64,000 bases of DNA, taken from NCBI RefSeq assembly GCF_016134045.1, contig NZ_CP065915.1, positions 434,001-498,000 of the forward strand, read 5' to 3'. The stretch comes from Pelagovum pacificum. GTDB lineage: Bacteria > Pseudomonadota > Alphaproteobacteria > Rhodobacterales > Rhodobacteraceae. Below the pieces are notes generated by a model that saw nothing but the letters and a program-made list of their open reading frames with translations, made no database searches and was not told the origin of the DNA. Shown here piece after piece: positions 15,934 through 24,585 of the stretch. Each line of letters opens with the position of its first letter. Within the stretch, counting starts at the first letter, position 1. The position numbers were made by a program, and so were the translations under genes.

Positions 15934-15948
15934 GGCCCGGGGCGGGCC
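15934..15948. terminator. Possible hairpin terminator between convergent genes
   Basis: GGCCCG-GGG-CGGGCC forms a 6-bp GC stem between the unknown exported protein (stop 15911) and the OmpA-like gene (stop 15965). It lacks a T run, so it is a weak call. Confidence 0.3.
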
Positions 15949-15964
15949 CTCTCCCATCGTCAAG

Positions 15965-16630
15965 TCAGCTTGCCGGCGGGTTGATGATGATCTCGACCCG
16001 GCGGTTCTGGGCGCGGCCCTCTTCCGTCAGGTTGGTCGCGATCGGCTCATCCTCGCCACGGCCCACGGTGTTGATCCGGCCCGGCGCGACGCCATTGGTG
16101 ACGAGCGACGCGGTCACCGCCTGCGCACGGTTGCGGGACAGGTTCTGGTTGTAGGCCGCTTCGCCGGTGTTGTCGGTGTGACCGATCACCGTGACCGATG
16201 TGGACGGATACTGGTTCAGGTTCCGCGCCAGCGCGGCGAGGTCGGATTGCAGCGCACCGCTCAGCGTGGCGCTGTCTGTGGCGAACAGGATGTCCTGCGG
16301 AAGGGTCACGACGAGGTTGCTGCCGGTGTTCTCGACGCCCACGTTTCCGCCGAGCTGCTGGCGCAGTTCCGCTTCCTGCCGGTCGAGCGAATAGCCCACA
16401 CCGGCCCCGATCGCGCCGCCGACCAGCGCACCGGTCGCGATGGCACGGTTGCGGTCCGCGGGATCGTCACCGGCAGTCGCGGCGCCGATCAGCGCACCGA
16501 GCGCCGCACCACCGGCGGCGCCGGTCTGCGTGTTGCGGTTGGGGTTATTCTCGTCGCGCATGTCCGAGCAGGCGGTCACTGCCATCAGCGCAACAAGGCT
16601 GAGCGCGACGGGGGTACGGTTGATATTCAT
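15965..16630 (-). CDS. OmpA-family peptidoglycan-binding lipoprotein
   Basis: A 221-residue lipoprotein. The signal ends LMAVTAC, a lipobox with Cys21. Residues about 38-80 are a glycine-zipper region (GAAGGAALGALIGAATAG, GALVGGAIGAGVGYSLDR), and the C-terminal OmpA domain (about 100-215) carries VIGHTDNTGEAAYNQNLSRNRAQAV and NRRVEI, which bind diaminopimelate in peptidoglycan. It resembles YiaD-type proteins and probably anchors the outer membrane to the wall. It is monocistronic; the ATG at 16630 directly precedes the lipoprotein signal. Confidence 0.9.
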   Translation of the reverse strand: MNINRTPVALSLVALMAVTACSDMRDENNPNRNTQTGAAGGAALGALIGAATAGDDPADRNRAIATGALVGGAIGAGVGYSLDRQEAELRQQLGGNVGVENTGSNLVVTLPQDILFATDSATLSGALQSDLAALARNLNQYPSTSVTVIGHTDNTGEAAYNQNLSRNRAQAVTASLVTNGVAPGRINTVGRGEDEPIATNLTEEGRAQNRRVEIIINPPAS

Positions 16631-16760
16631 TGAAATGGCTTCCTGTCCTTGAACGGGCTCTGCTGCCCCTGCGGCGTTCATATCCACTGGTTCCCGCTGA
16701 TATCCAATATCAGCCGGCCTCTTGGCAAAACTCCGCCAATCGCCGTCAGGTTCCGTGTCG

Positions 16761-17594
16761 TCACAGTCCGGTACGGGCGCTTTCCCAGGCGAGGATGGCA
16801 CGCTTGACCGGCGCACCCCAGTGGTATTCGCCAAGTTCGCCCGATTTCCGCAGCACCCGGTGGCAGGGGATCAGGAAGCTGACCGGATTGCGCCCGACGG
16901 CGGTACCCACGGCACGAACGGCCTTGGGGTTGCCGACGGCGTGGGCGAGCTCTGAATAGGTCGTGACGTGACCGGAAGGGATCCGCAGCAGCGCTTCCCA
17001 GACCTTGATCTGCAAGGGCCGACCCGACAGCAGGATCGGCACTTCGCCCGCGCCGATTCCGAACGCCGTCTCGGCCCACGCGCGAAGTGCAGTGGGATCC
17101 TCGACATAGGTCGCGTCGGGCCAGCGGGCGACGAGGTCGGCCATCGCTGGCTCCGGCCCGGTCTCGGCGGCGAAGGCGATGCCGCAGATCCCGCGGTCCG
17201 TGCCCATGACGAGCGCCGGGCCGAACGGGCTTTCGAACCAGCCCCAGCGGATCGTCAGCCCCTCCGCGCCGCGCGCATAGTCGCCGGGACTCATGGCTTC
17301 CCACCGGATGAACAGGTCATGAAGCCGCCCGCTGCCCGACAGCCCGACCGAAGCCGAGGTCTCCAGCGTCGAGAACCGCTCCTTCAGCAACGTTCGCGCA
17401 TGGCCGAGCGCGAGATACTGCTGGTAGCGCTTGGGCGAGACACCGACCCATTGCGAGAAGATGCGCTGGAAGTGCGCCGGGCTCATCTTCATCGCATCCG
17501 ACAAGCGGTCGAGCGACATCGGCTCTGGCGCTTCGTTGATCAGCTCGATCGCGCGGGCGATCACGTGGTAGTGGTATCGGTCGGACTGTTCCAT
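16761..17594 (-). CDS. AraC-type DNA-binding domain fused to O6-alkylguanine-DNA alkyltransferase (Ada-like)
   Basis: A 277-residue fusion. Residues about 15-100 are an AraC helix-turn-helix (LSDAMKMSPAHFQRIFSQWVG), and the C-terminal half is an alkyltransferase with the active site LIPCHRVLRKSG and the DNA-binding EALLRIPSGHVTTY. It removes alkyl groups from guanine by transfer to the PCHR cysteine, and may activate repair genes. The N-terminal zinc-binding domain of E. coli Ada, which senses methyl phosphotriesters, is missing, so any activation must work differently. The ATG at 17594 is preferred over an upstream start whose extra residues look non-coding. Confidence 0.9.
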   Translation of the reverse strand: MEQSDRYHYHVIARAIELINEAPEPMSLDRLSDAMKMSPAHFQRIFSQWVGVSPKRYQQYLALGHARTLLKERFSTLETSASVGLSGSGRLHDLFIRWEAMSPGDYARGAEGLTIRWGWFESPFGPALVMGTDRGICGIAFAAETGPEPAMADLVARWPDATYVEDPTALRAWAETAFGIGAGEVPILLSGRPLQIKVWEALLRIPSGHVTTYSELAHAVGNPKAVRAVGTAVGRNPVSFLIPCHRVLRKSGELGEYHWGAPVKRAILAWESARTGL

Positions 17595-17697
17595 GCCGCA
17601 AACATAGGCGCCGCCCCACGGTCGAGCGACCCGTATCCTGCGCCTTTGCGCCACGACGCTTGCGGCCCCGCCTGCCTGCGGTCATACCCGGAACCCG

Positions 17698-18342
17698 ATG
17701 GCCAAGCAGCTCGACTACCTCACCCTTCGCGAGATCTTCGCGCGCTTCCACGATGCGGAGCCCGAACCCAAGGGTGAGCTCGAGCACGTCAACGCCTTCA
17801 CGCTGGTGGTTGCTGTCGCGCTCTCCGCGCAGGCGACGGACGCGGGCGTGAACAAGGCGACGAAAGAGCTCTTCAAGGTGGCGGACACGCCGCAGAAGAT
17901 GCTCGATCTTGGCGAAGAGGGTCTGACCGAGCACATCAAGACGATCGGCCTGTTCCGCCAGAAGGCGAAGAACGTGATGAAGCTGTCGCGCATCCTCGTC
18001 GAGACCTATGGCGGCGAAGTGCCGAATTCTCGCGCGGCGCTCGTGTCGCTGCCGGGGGTGGGGCGCAAGACGGCGAATGTCGTTCTGAACATGTGGTGGC
18101 ATCACCCCGCGCAGGCGGTCGACACTCACATCTTCCGCGTCGGCAACCGCACCGGCATCGCGCCCGGCAAGGATGTCGAGGCCGTGGAGCGTGCGATCGA
18201 GGACCACGTCCCCGCCGACTACCAGCTGCATGCCCATCACTGGCTGATCCTGCACGGCCGCTACATCTGCGTCGCCCGCAAGCCGAAGTGCGGCGCCTGC
18301 ATCATCCGCGAATTCTGTCAATACGAGGACAAGACCGCATGA
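17698..18342 (+). CDS. nth: Endonuclease III
   Basis: A 214-residue base-excision repair glycosylase/AP lyase. The helix-hairpin-helix LVSLPGVGRKTANVVLNMWW, the catalytic Lys in that motif, the downstream Asp in VDTHIFRVGNRTG, and the 4Fe-4S ligands CVARKPKCGACIIREFC (C-x6-C-x2-C-x5-C spacing) are all present. It removes oxidised pyrimidines from DNA. The stop overlaps the kinase start by 4 bp (ATGA), so the two are co-translated. Confidence 0.95.
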   Translation: MAKQLDYLTLREIFARFHDAEPEPKGELEHVNAFTLVVAVALSAQATDAGVNKATKELFKVADTPQKMLDLGEEGLTEHIKTIGLFRQKAKNVMKLSRILVETYGGEVPNSRAALVSLPGVGRKTANVVLNMWWHHPAQAVDTHIFRVGNRTGIAPGKDVEAVERAIEDHVPADYQLHAHHWLILHGRYICVARKPKCGACIIREFCQYEDKTA

Positions 18343-19322
18343 AGAAGTTCAAGGTTGTCGGCATCGGCAACGCCATTGTCGACGTGCTTTGCCAAACCCC
18401 GGACGGCACGCTCTCCGAGCTCGGCATCGAGAAGGGCATCATGCAGCTGATCGAGCGCGACCGCGCGGAATCCCTCTACGGAGAGATGGCCGAGCGGGTT
18501 CAGGCGCCGGGCGGCTCGGTCGCCAACACGATGGCCGGCCTCGGTGCGCTCGGCCTCAAGACCGGTTTCATCGGGCGCGTCCGCGACGATGCGCTCGGCA
18601 GGTTCTACGCCGAATCCTTCACCTCGCAGGGGTCGGAGTTCGTGAACGCCCCGGTCCCGGAAGGTGAATTGCCGACCTCGCGCTGCATGATCTTCGTCAC
18701 GCCCGACGGCGAGCGGTCGATGAACACCTACCTCGGCATCAGCTCCGAAGTCGGGCCGGACGACGTGTCCGACGACGTGGCGGGCGAAGCCGAGATCCTG
18801 TTCCTCGAGGGCTATCTTTACGACAAGCCGAAGGGGAAAGAGGCTTTCGACCGTGCCGCCAAGGTCTGCCGTGATGCTGGTGGCCGCGCCGGCATCTCGC
18901 TGTCCGATCCGTTCTGCTGTGACCGTCACCGCCCGGACTTCCAGCGCCTCGTGACGCAGCTCGACTACGTGATCGGCAACGAGCACGAGTGGGAAGCGCT
19001 GTACGACACCAACCTCGACAGCGCGCTCGACCGCGCGGCGAAGGAATGTCGCCTGGTGGTCTGCACCCGGTCCGGCAAGGATGTGGTGCTGATCCGCGGC
19101 GAGGAGCGTGTGACCGTCCCGGTCGAGCGCATCACGCCGGTCGATGCGACCGGCGCGGGCGACCAGTTCGCCGCCGGCTTCCTCTACGGTCTGTCGATGG
19201 ATCTGCCGCTCGAGACCTGCGGCCGGATGGGCGTCATCGCCGGGCGCGAAGTCATCGGCCACATGGGGCCGCGTCCGGAACAGGACGTCATGGCACTCTT
19301 CAACGAGGCCGGTCTGGTCTAG
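18339..19322 (+). CDS. PfkB-family kinase, probably adenosine kinase
   Basis: A 327-residue ribokinase-fold enzyme. N-terminal GIGNAIVDVL and PGGSVANTMAGLGALG form the substrate side; the C-terminal PfkB signature DATGAGDQFAAGFLYG carries the catalytic Asp and the anion hole. The N-terminal pattern is that of bacterial adenosine kinases, which phosphorylate adenosine to AMP with ATP, but other nucleosides or sugars are possible. It overlaps nth by 4 bp. A repeat lies just after its stop. Confidence 0.85.
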   Translation: MKKFKVVGIGNAIVDVLCQTPDGTLSELGIEKGIMQLIERDRAESLYGEMAERVQAPGGSVANTMAGLGALGLKTGFIGRVRDDALGRFYAESFTSQGSEFVNAPVPEGELPTSRCMIFVTPDGERSMNTYLGISSEVGPDDVSDDVAGEAEILFLEGYLYDKPKGKEAFDRAAKVCRDAGGRAGISLSDPFCCDRHRPDFQRLVTQLDYVIGNEHEWEALYDTNLDSALDRAAKECRLVVCTRSGKDVVLIRGEERVTVPVERITPVDATGAGDQFAAGFLYGLSMDLPLETCGRMGVIAGREVIGHMGPRPEQDVMALFNEAGLV

Positions 19323-19330
19323 CGCCGGCC

Positions 19331-19420
19331 CGCCCGTCTTCGGGCGTCAAATATTCCGGGGGAGTCGCCGCAGGCGACGGGGGCAGAGCCCCCCGACCGG
19401 CCCGGCCGTCAGGCCGGGCA
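19331..19420. repeat. AATATT-type intergenic repeat, copy 1
   Basis: After the kinase stop the sequence has CGCCCG-TCTT-CGGGCG, CAAATATTCCGGGGGAG, GTCGCC-GCA-GGCGAC, and GGGGGCAGAGCCCCCC. The same order in the opposite orientation occurs at 26571-26635 and, in a diverged form, at 30712-30776. It can form two or three hairpins and probably also ends the nth-kinase transcript. Confidence 0.6.
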
Positions 19421-19459
19421 CGACCTGCGCGGCGTAGCCGCACCGCGAGGTCAGCGCGG

Positions 19460-20278
19460 TTACTCGCCCAGCTTCGCGTGCACTTCGGCCAGGTCGACCT
19501 CGCCCGTGGGCATCTTGTTCCCAGGGTTCTCGAAGTCGTATTTGAAGAGATTGAAGTCTTTCTTGTAGATCTCGTAGACGAGATGCATCGACAGGTCGTC
19601 GAAATAATCCTCGACCGGGTGGGCGCGCTTCGGCCCGTGTCCCTCGCTCTCGTTGAAGCGGGGAATGGTCGTGAGATCGACCGAATGCGCCGTGTCGATA
19701 TTGTCGAGCACCGTCTGCATCCCGTCGTTGAACGCTTCCGTCCAGAAGATGTGGTCGTAGGTCCCGCCGTTCACGATGAAGGTCGAGATATGTCCCGACA
19801 TCGCGGACCAGTGGATGTCCGGCTCCATCGGGCGGCGCCAGCGGATGGTGTCGCGGGCGAACAGCAGGAAGCGGCGGAAGCTCTTGATCTGGTCGAACTC
19901 GAAGCCGTTCTCGGGATCCCCGACCTCGATCCCGTATTTCTGGATCAGGAGCGGCACGAGGTTGCCGCGGTAGCGCTTGCCGTTGCGCTGGATGCCGCAG
20001 ATCTTGTCGAAGAAGGACGACAGGATCCGAGTGTAGGGATTGCGCACGCAGGTGAAGGCGTAGCTTTTGTGGTTCTTGACGTTCGCGGTGATGACCGGCT
20101 GGCTGTCGTCCATCGACCACTTGTGCATTCCCGCCTGCGCATCGTGGATGTCGCCGTCGAAGAATTCACCATGGTCGGAATAGTACATGATCTGCCCGAT
20201 CGTCGAGCAGGCACACTTCGGCACCACCCGATAGACCACGCTTTCGCTTTCCGTCATCCAGGTTCCGGGGAAACCCAT
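19460..20278 (-). CDS. Sulfotransferase family 2 protein
   Basis: A 272-residue cytoplasmic sulfotransferase of the carbohydrate type. The PAPS 5'-phosphosulfate loop is YRVVPKCACSTIGQIM and the 3'-phosphate site is FTCVRNPYTRILSSFFDKI, matching the VPKxAxT and RDPxxRxxS patterns of Golgi-type sulfotransferases. The start is set by GGAGG 9 bp before the ATG at 20278; the longer frame up to a TTG at 20374 has no ribosome site. It is divergent from a GT14 glycosyltransferase gene, which suggests a shared role in a sulfated surface glycan (inference). Confidence 0.85.
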   Translation of the reverse strand: MGFPGTWMTESESVVYRVVPKCACSTIGQIMYYSDHGEFFDGDIHDAQAGMHKWSMDDSQPVITANVKNHKSYAFTCVRNPYTRILSSFFDKICGIQRNGKRYRGNLVPLLIQKYGIEVGDPENGFEFDQIKSFRRFLLFARDTIRWRRPMEPDIHWSAMSGHISTFIVNGGTYDHIFWTEAFNDGMQTVLDNIDTAHSVDLTTIPRFNESEGHGPKRAHPVEDYFDDLSMHLVYEIYKKDFNLFKYDFENPGNKMPTGEVDLAEVHAKLGE

Positions 20279-20434
20279 ACGCCCTTGCCTCCAGCTTGAT
20301 GCCCGGGGCATTCTGTCTGCCGCAAGCGCAGGACCCCTTTGACATAGATTCGCAAACAAACCCTGTTTATTCAACGCCTCTTCACGTTATTAGGGTGAGA
20401 GGGGGGCAATGGTGAGGCGAACGGGCATCCGGAC

Positions 20435-22012
20435 ATGGCGAACATTGCCTTCATATTGCTCTGCCACAAGAATCCCGAAGGTGTCATCCAGCAGGCGCGC
20501 CAGCTGACGGCGGTCGGCGACTACATCTCGATCCACTTCGACGCCAGCGCCCCGAAAGAGGCGTTCAACCGGATCAAGTCCGGTCTCGCCGACAATCCCA
20601 ACGTCACCTTCGCCCGCAAGCGCATCAAGTGCGGCTGGGGGGAGTGGAGCCTCGTCCAGGCCACGCTCTACGCACTCGAAGCGGCGGAGAAGGCGTTTCC
20701 GCGGGCCACCCATTTCTACATGGTTTCGGGCGACTGCATGGCGACGAAGTCGGCGGCCTACGCCCACAGGTTCCTCGACGACAACGACGTCGACTTCATC
20801 GAGAGCTTCGATTTCTTTGAATCCGACTGGATCAAGACCGGCATCAAGGAAGAGCGGCTGATCTATCGCCACTACTTCAACGAGCGGACGCAGAAGTGGC
20901 TGTTCTACCAGTCCTTCTGGATGCAACGCCGGCTCGGCCTGAAGCGGGAGGTCCCCGCCGACATCCAGGTGATGATCGGCAGCCAATGGTGGTGCCTGCG
21001 CCGCCGCACGGTGGAGTGGATCCTCGACTTCACCCGGCAGCGGCGCGACGTGATGCGCTTCTTCGCCACGACCTGGATTCCGGACGAGACATTCTTCCAG
21101 ACGCTGGTCCGTCACCTCATCCCGGAGGAGGAGATCCGCACCCGCACGCTGACCTTCCTGATGTTCAGCGATTACGGGATGCCGGTCACCTTCTACAACG
21201 ACCATTACGACCTGCTGCTCAGCCAGGATTCCCTGTTCGCGCGCAAGATCAGTCCCGAAGCGCGGGACCTGCGCCAGCGGCTCGGCCAGCTTTACGCGTC
21301 CGACCGCGAGGACTTCCAGATCTCGAACGAGGGCAACCAGCTCTTCAAGTTCCTCACCGGGCGTGGCCGGATCGGCCGCCGCTTCGCCCCCCGCTTCTGG
21401 GAGACCGAGACCTCGCTCGGCCGCGACAAGGAACTGCTGATCGTCGCCTGCAAGAAGTGGCACGTCGCCAAGCGGTTGCTCGGCTCGATCAAGCACCACA
21501 CCAACATTCCCGCGATCGAATACCTGTTCAACGAGGCCGATACCTGGTTGCCCGACCTCGGCGGCATCCAGGCGTCGCTCGGGAAGCGGACACGCCACCG
21601 CCGGGCGCTGATGCGGATGCTGTTCGACTACTTCGATACCGACCGGCTGATCATCTGTCTCGATACCGCGTCGATCGACCTGATGAACGACTTCTACTCG
21701 GACCGTGCCTCGACCCGGCTGCTCGAGATCGAGTGCGAGTTCTCGGACGAGTACCTCGTCGGCCACGCCAAGCGGGTTGGCCTCGCCGGGGCCGAAAGCA
21801 GCCAGGAGACGATCGACCGGCTGTTGCCGACGATCCGCTACGATGTCACCTATGAGCGCGAGCGTATCCGCGACGCCAACTATCCGAACCACTGGCGCAT
21901 CCGCGAGCGCGCCCCGACCGAACAGAACGTGGAGCCGATTGCCAACTTCCTCACCGTGGGTGAAGAAACGGCGCGAGGGATCGCCAACACCGCGCACCTG
22001 TTCGTGGACTGA
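20435..22012 (+). CDS. GT14 (Branch-type) beta-1,6-N-acetylglucosaminyltransferase-like protein with C-terminal extension
   Basis: A 525-residue protein. The N-terminal ~280 residues are a Branch/GT14 domain: NIAFILLCHKNPEGV, HFDASAP, RIKCGWGEWSLVQATLYAL, HFYMVSGDCMATKS and GSQWWCLRRRTVEWIL. This family transfers GlcNAc or xylose in beta linkage. The last ~220 residues (from ETSLGRDKELLIVACKKWHVAKR) form an extra domain; I recall this type as DUF5928 in Rhodobacteraceae, function unknown. There is no signal peptide, so it acts in the cytoplasm. It overlaps no gene, and the HIT gene follows by 10 bp. Confidence 0.85.
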   Translation: MANIAFILLCHKNPEGVIQQARQLTAVGDYISIHFDASAPKEAFNRIKSGLADNPNVTFARKRIKCGWGEWSLVQATLYALEAAEKAFPRATHFYMVSGDCMATKSAAYAHRFLDDNDVDFIESFDFFESDWIKTGIKEERLIYRHYFNERTQKWLFYQSFWMQRRLGLKREVPADIQVMIGSQWWCLRRRTVEWILDFTRQRRDVMRFFATTWIPDETFFQTLVRHLIPEEEIRTRTLTFLMFSDYGMPVTFYNDHYDLLLSQDSLFARKISPEARDLRQRLGQLYASDREDFQISNEGNQLFKFLTGRGRIGRRFAPRFWETETSLGRDKELLIVACKKWHVAKRLLGSIKHHTNIPAIEYLFNEADTWLPDLGGIQASLGKRTRHRRALMRMLFDYFDTDRLIICLDTASIDLMNDFYSDRASTRLLEIECEFSDEYLVGHAKRVGLAGAESSQETIDRLLPTIRYDVTYERERIRDANYPNHWRIRERAPTEQNVEPIANFLTVGEETARGIANTAHLFVD

Positions 22013-22022
22013 AAGGCAAGAG

Positions 22023-22388
22023 ATGAACTTCGATTACGATCCAGAGAATATCTTCGCCAAGATCCTGAACGGCGACATTCCCTGCGAGAAGGTTCTGGAA
22101 AGCGCGCACTCGCTGGCGTTCCGGGACATCCGCCCGCAAGCGCCGACGCATGTGCTGGTGATCCCGAAGGGCCCCTACATGTCCGCCGACCACTTCTGCC
22201 AGTGGGCGTCCGAAGCGGAGATCGTCGACTTCATGCGCACCGTCGGCAAGATCTGCGAGGCCGAGGGGGTCGAGGACGGCTTCCGCCTGATCGCCAACGC
22301 GCGGGACCATGGCGTGCAGGAGGTCCCGCACTTCCATGTCCATATCCTCGCCGGTCGGCCGCTCGGCCGGATGCTCGACCCGGCCTGA
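22023..22388 (+). CDS. HIT-family (HinT-like) nucleotide hydrolase
   Basis: A 121-residue histidine-triad protein. It starts NIFAKILNGDIPCEKVLE and has the active-site motif VPHFHVHILAGR (H-x-H-x-H). HinT proteins hydrolyse adenosine 5'-phosphoramidates and similar aminoacyl-AMPs. The length is normal. The ATG at 22023 follows GGCAAGAG and lies 10 bp after the glycosyltransferase stop, so the two may share an mRNA. Confidence 0.9.
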   Translation: MNFDYDPENIFAKILNGDIPCEKVLESAHSLAFRDIRPQAPTHVLVIPKGPYMSADHFCQWASEAEIVDFMRTVGKICEAEGVEDGFRLIANARDHGVQEVPHFHVHILAGRPLGRMLDPA

Positions 22389-22391
22389 CCG

Positions 22392-23417
22392 TCAGCCCTT
22401 GCGGAGCGCCGGCGCGACTTTCGTGCCGAGCGTCTCGATCGCCTTCAGCATCTCTGCGTGGTCGATGATCCCGATCGCCATCTGGATCGTCACCCGGTCG
22501 AAGCCGAGGTCGTCCTTCAGGCCGAGTATCTTGTCGACGAGCTGCGACGGGTCGCCGACGAACATCGCGCCCTCGCGCGACATCGATTCATCGAACTGCG
22601 CCCGACTTTGCGGGCCCCAGCCACGCTCGCGGCCGATCTGGTCCATCACCTGCTTCTGGGCGGGGAAGAAGATGTCCGCCGCCTGCCTGGCGTCCTCGTG
22701 GACGAAGCCGTGGACGTTGAGCGAGACGCGCGGCGCGTGCTTGGGCTCCGACTGGGCGAAAGCCTGGCGGTAGAGGTCTGCCAGCGGCGCGAACCGGCGA
22801 GGCTGCCCGCCGATGATCGCCAGCGCCAGCGGCGCGCCGAGCGCGCCGGCCCGGATCATCGAGTTCGGCGTCCCACCCGCGGCGATCCAGATCGGCAATT
22901 GGCCGTTCACCGGACGCGGATAGACGCCCAGACCCTCTACCGCCTGGGTGTGTGTCGTGCCCGGCCAGCTCAGCTTCTCGCGCTCGTTGATCTGCATGAG
23001 CATCGCCAGCTTTTCCTCGAACAGCTCGTTGTAGTCGTCGAGGGCGTATCCGAAGAGCGGAAAGCTCTCGATGAAGCTGCCGCGGCCCACCATCAGCTCG
23101 GCGCGACCGTCGGTCAGGTTGTCGAGAGTCGCGTACTGCTGGAACACGCGGACAGGGTCGTCCGAGCTCAAAACCGACACGGCGGAGCTCAGCCGGATGG
23201 ACTTCGTCGTTCGTGCGGCACCGGCCAGCGCCATCGCGGGTGAGCTGATGGCGTAGTTCGGGCGGTGGTGTTCACCGAGGCCGAAGATGTCGAGCCCGAC
23301 CTGATCGGCCAGCTCGATCTCTTCCATCAGATTGGTGAACCGCTGATGCGCGTCGACCGTCTTGCCCGTAACCGGGTCCGTGCCGACATCGCCGAATGTG
23401 TAGAGTCCGACTTCCAT
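22392..23417 (-). CDS. Luciferase-like monooxygenase (LLM class)
   Basis: A 341-residue TIM-barrel flavin-dependent oxidoreductase: EVGLYTFGDVGTDPVTG at the start, LGEHHRPNYAISSPAMALA and RLSSAVSVLSSDDPVRVFQ, then LMVGRGSFIESFPLFGY, typical of F420/FMN LLM enzymes. The AGGAGG sequence 7 bp before 23417 fixes the ATG there; an upstream in-frame ATG lacks this. The substrate is unknown. It converges with the HIT gene with only 3 bp between stops. Confidence 0.85.
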   Translation of the reverse strand: MEVGLYTFGDVGTDPVTGKTVDAHQRFTNLMEEIELADQVGLDIFGLGEHHRPNYAISSPAMALAGAARTTKSIRLSSAVSVLSSDDPVRVFQQYATLDNLTDGRAELMVGRGSFIESFPLFGYALDDYNELFEEKLAMLMQINEREKLSWPGTTHTQAVEGLGVYPRPVNGQLPIWIAAGGTPNSMIRAGALGAPLALAIIGGQPRRFAPLADLYRQAFAQSEPKHAPRVSLNVHGFVHEDARQAADIFFPAQKQVMDQIGRERGWGPQSRAQFDESMSREGAMFVGDPSQLVDKILGLKDDLGFDRVTIQMAIGIIDHAEMLKAIETLGTKVAPALRKG

Positions 23418-23499
23418 GTTCGCCTCCTGTGCTGAGGCCGACATAATCGGCACGGCGCGCTCTTGTCAGTTGCGCTGCCGCACATCGTCCCTGCGGATG

Positions 23500-23853
23500 T
23501 CAGGGAAGCGGGAGGATGAAGGTCTCGTCCGCCCAGCCATCCACGTTGCAGCTCGCGCGGATCACGACCTCCGTCATGTCCTCGGGAATCGCGACGCCCG
23601 ACAGGGATCGGGTGAACGGCTGCTCGTTGACATGCGGGTGGAGAAGCTCCCGCGTGCCGAGCACCTCGCCGTCCGGGGTCTCGACCCGCCAGGCGTCGGC
23701 GTAGTGCTCCTCTCCCGTGTCGGGGTGGGTGAGCGTGACGTCGAAGGTCCAGCTGCCATCCGCGAGCGACGCTTCGACCGGTCCGATATCGGGGGCGTCG
23801 GCGATGGCGGGGGAGGCGAGCAGGGCGAGAGCGATGATCCGTTTCATGCGCAT
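23500..23853 (-). CDS. Small exported protein, unknown function
   Basis: A 117-residue protein with a signal peptide (MKRIIALALLASPAIADA, cleavage after about residue 18). The mature part is beta-rich: SWTFDVTLTHPDTGEEHYADAWRVETPDG and a final EVVIRASCNVDGWADETFILPL. It has one cysteine. Two starts, 23853 and 23847, are possible and differ by two residues. The pattern matches small periplasmic proteins found next to DUF599 genes in roseobacters as far as I recall; no function is known. Confidence 0.7.
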   Translation of the reverse strand: MRMKRIIALALLASPAIADAPDIGPVEASLADGSWTFDVTLTHPDTGEEHYADAWRVETPDGEVLGTRELLHPHVNEQPFTRSLSGVAIPEDMTEVVIRASCNVDGWADETFILPLP

Positions 23854-23883
23854 GGAGATAGCGTCAGAACCGGCGCGATCCAC

Positions 23884-24585
23884 TCAACGCATGAGGATGT
23901 CGCGCGGGATCGAGGCGAACTCCCGGCTCCAGACGACCCACAGTGTCACGCATGTGGCGATGATCAGCGGGATCGGCCCGAGGATCCACGCCAGGCTGCC
24001 GAGCGCGAAATACATCGCACGAAGCCCCCGGTTGAAGTTCACGGCGGCCCGGATGTTCAGCTCTCCCGCGCGACGGGCGCGGTCCATCGCATCCTCGCCG
24101 ACCTCGTGGTCTTCGCCGAGGTTCGCCACGGACGCCATCACGACGGCGCAATACCCGAACACCCGGTTCGCCCAGACGAAGCGCAGGAAGGCGGCGGTGA
24201 GGAACAGCACCACCACCAGCAGCTTGATCTGCCAGAAGAACTGCGACCGATGTTCGGCCGTCAGTTCTTCGGCGATACCGGTCAGCGGATCGGTGTTGCC
24301 GACCAGCGCCAGCACGCCGCCGATGGCGAGGATGCAGGTCGAGGCGAAGAAGCTCGTCCCCTGCCGCAGCGTGGCGAGGATCTGACTGTCGAAGATCCGC
24401 ACGTCCCGTGCGGCGAAGGCGACCAGCCAGTCGCGCCGGTACTGCGCCATCAGCTTGGTCACCGAGACCCGGCGCTTCGGCGGATGTTCGATGTGCCAGC
24501 CGATCAGCATGGCCGAGACGAAGAGGAAGGCGAGCGCCCCGAGGTCCCAGACGGAGAGGAGGGAGAGGACCTCGCCCCAGCTCAT
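23884..24585 (-). CDS. DUF599 membrane protein
   Basis: A 233-residue inner-membrane protein with about four helices: LSVWDLGALAFLFVSAMLIGW, FFASTCILAIGGVLALVG, QIKLLVVVLFLTAAFLRFVW and LGPIPLIIATCVTLWVVW. The block AGELNIRAAVNFNRGLRAMYFALGSLAWILG is the DUF599 hallmark. Function unknown. The ATG overlaps the stop of the CopD-like gene (TGATG), so the two are coupled. Confidence 0.85.
   Translation of the reverse strand: MSWGEVLSLLSVWDLGALAFLFVSAMLIGWHIEHPPKRRVSVTKLMAQYRRDWLVAFAARDVRIFDSQILATLRQGTSFFASTCILAIGGVLALVGNTDPLTGIAEELTAEHRSQFFWQIKLLVVVLFLTAAFLRFVWANRVFGYCAVVMASVANLGEDHEVGEDAMDRARRAGELNIRAAVNFNRGLRAMYFALGSLAWILGPIPLIIATCVTLWVVWSREFASIPRDILMR

Noticed and set aside
19460..20374. Sulfotransferase start at the TTG at 20374
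   Set aside because: No ribosome-binding site precedes it, while the ATG at 20278 has GGAGG at a good distance and starts just before the PAPS loop.
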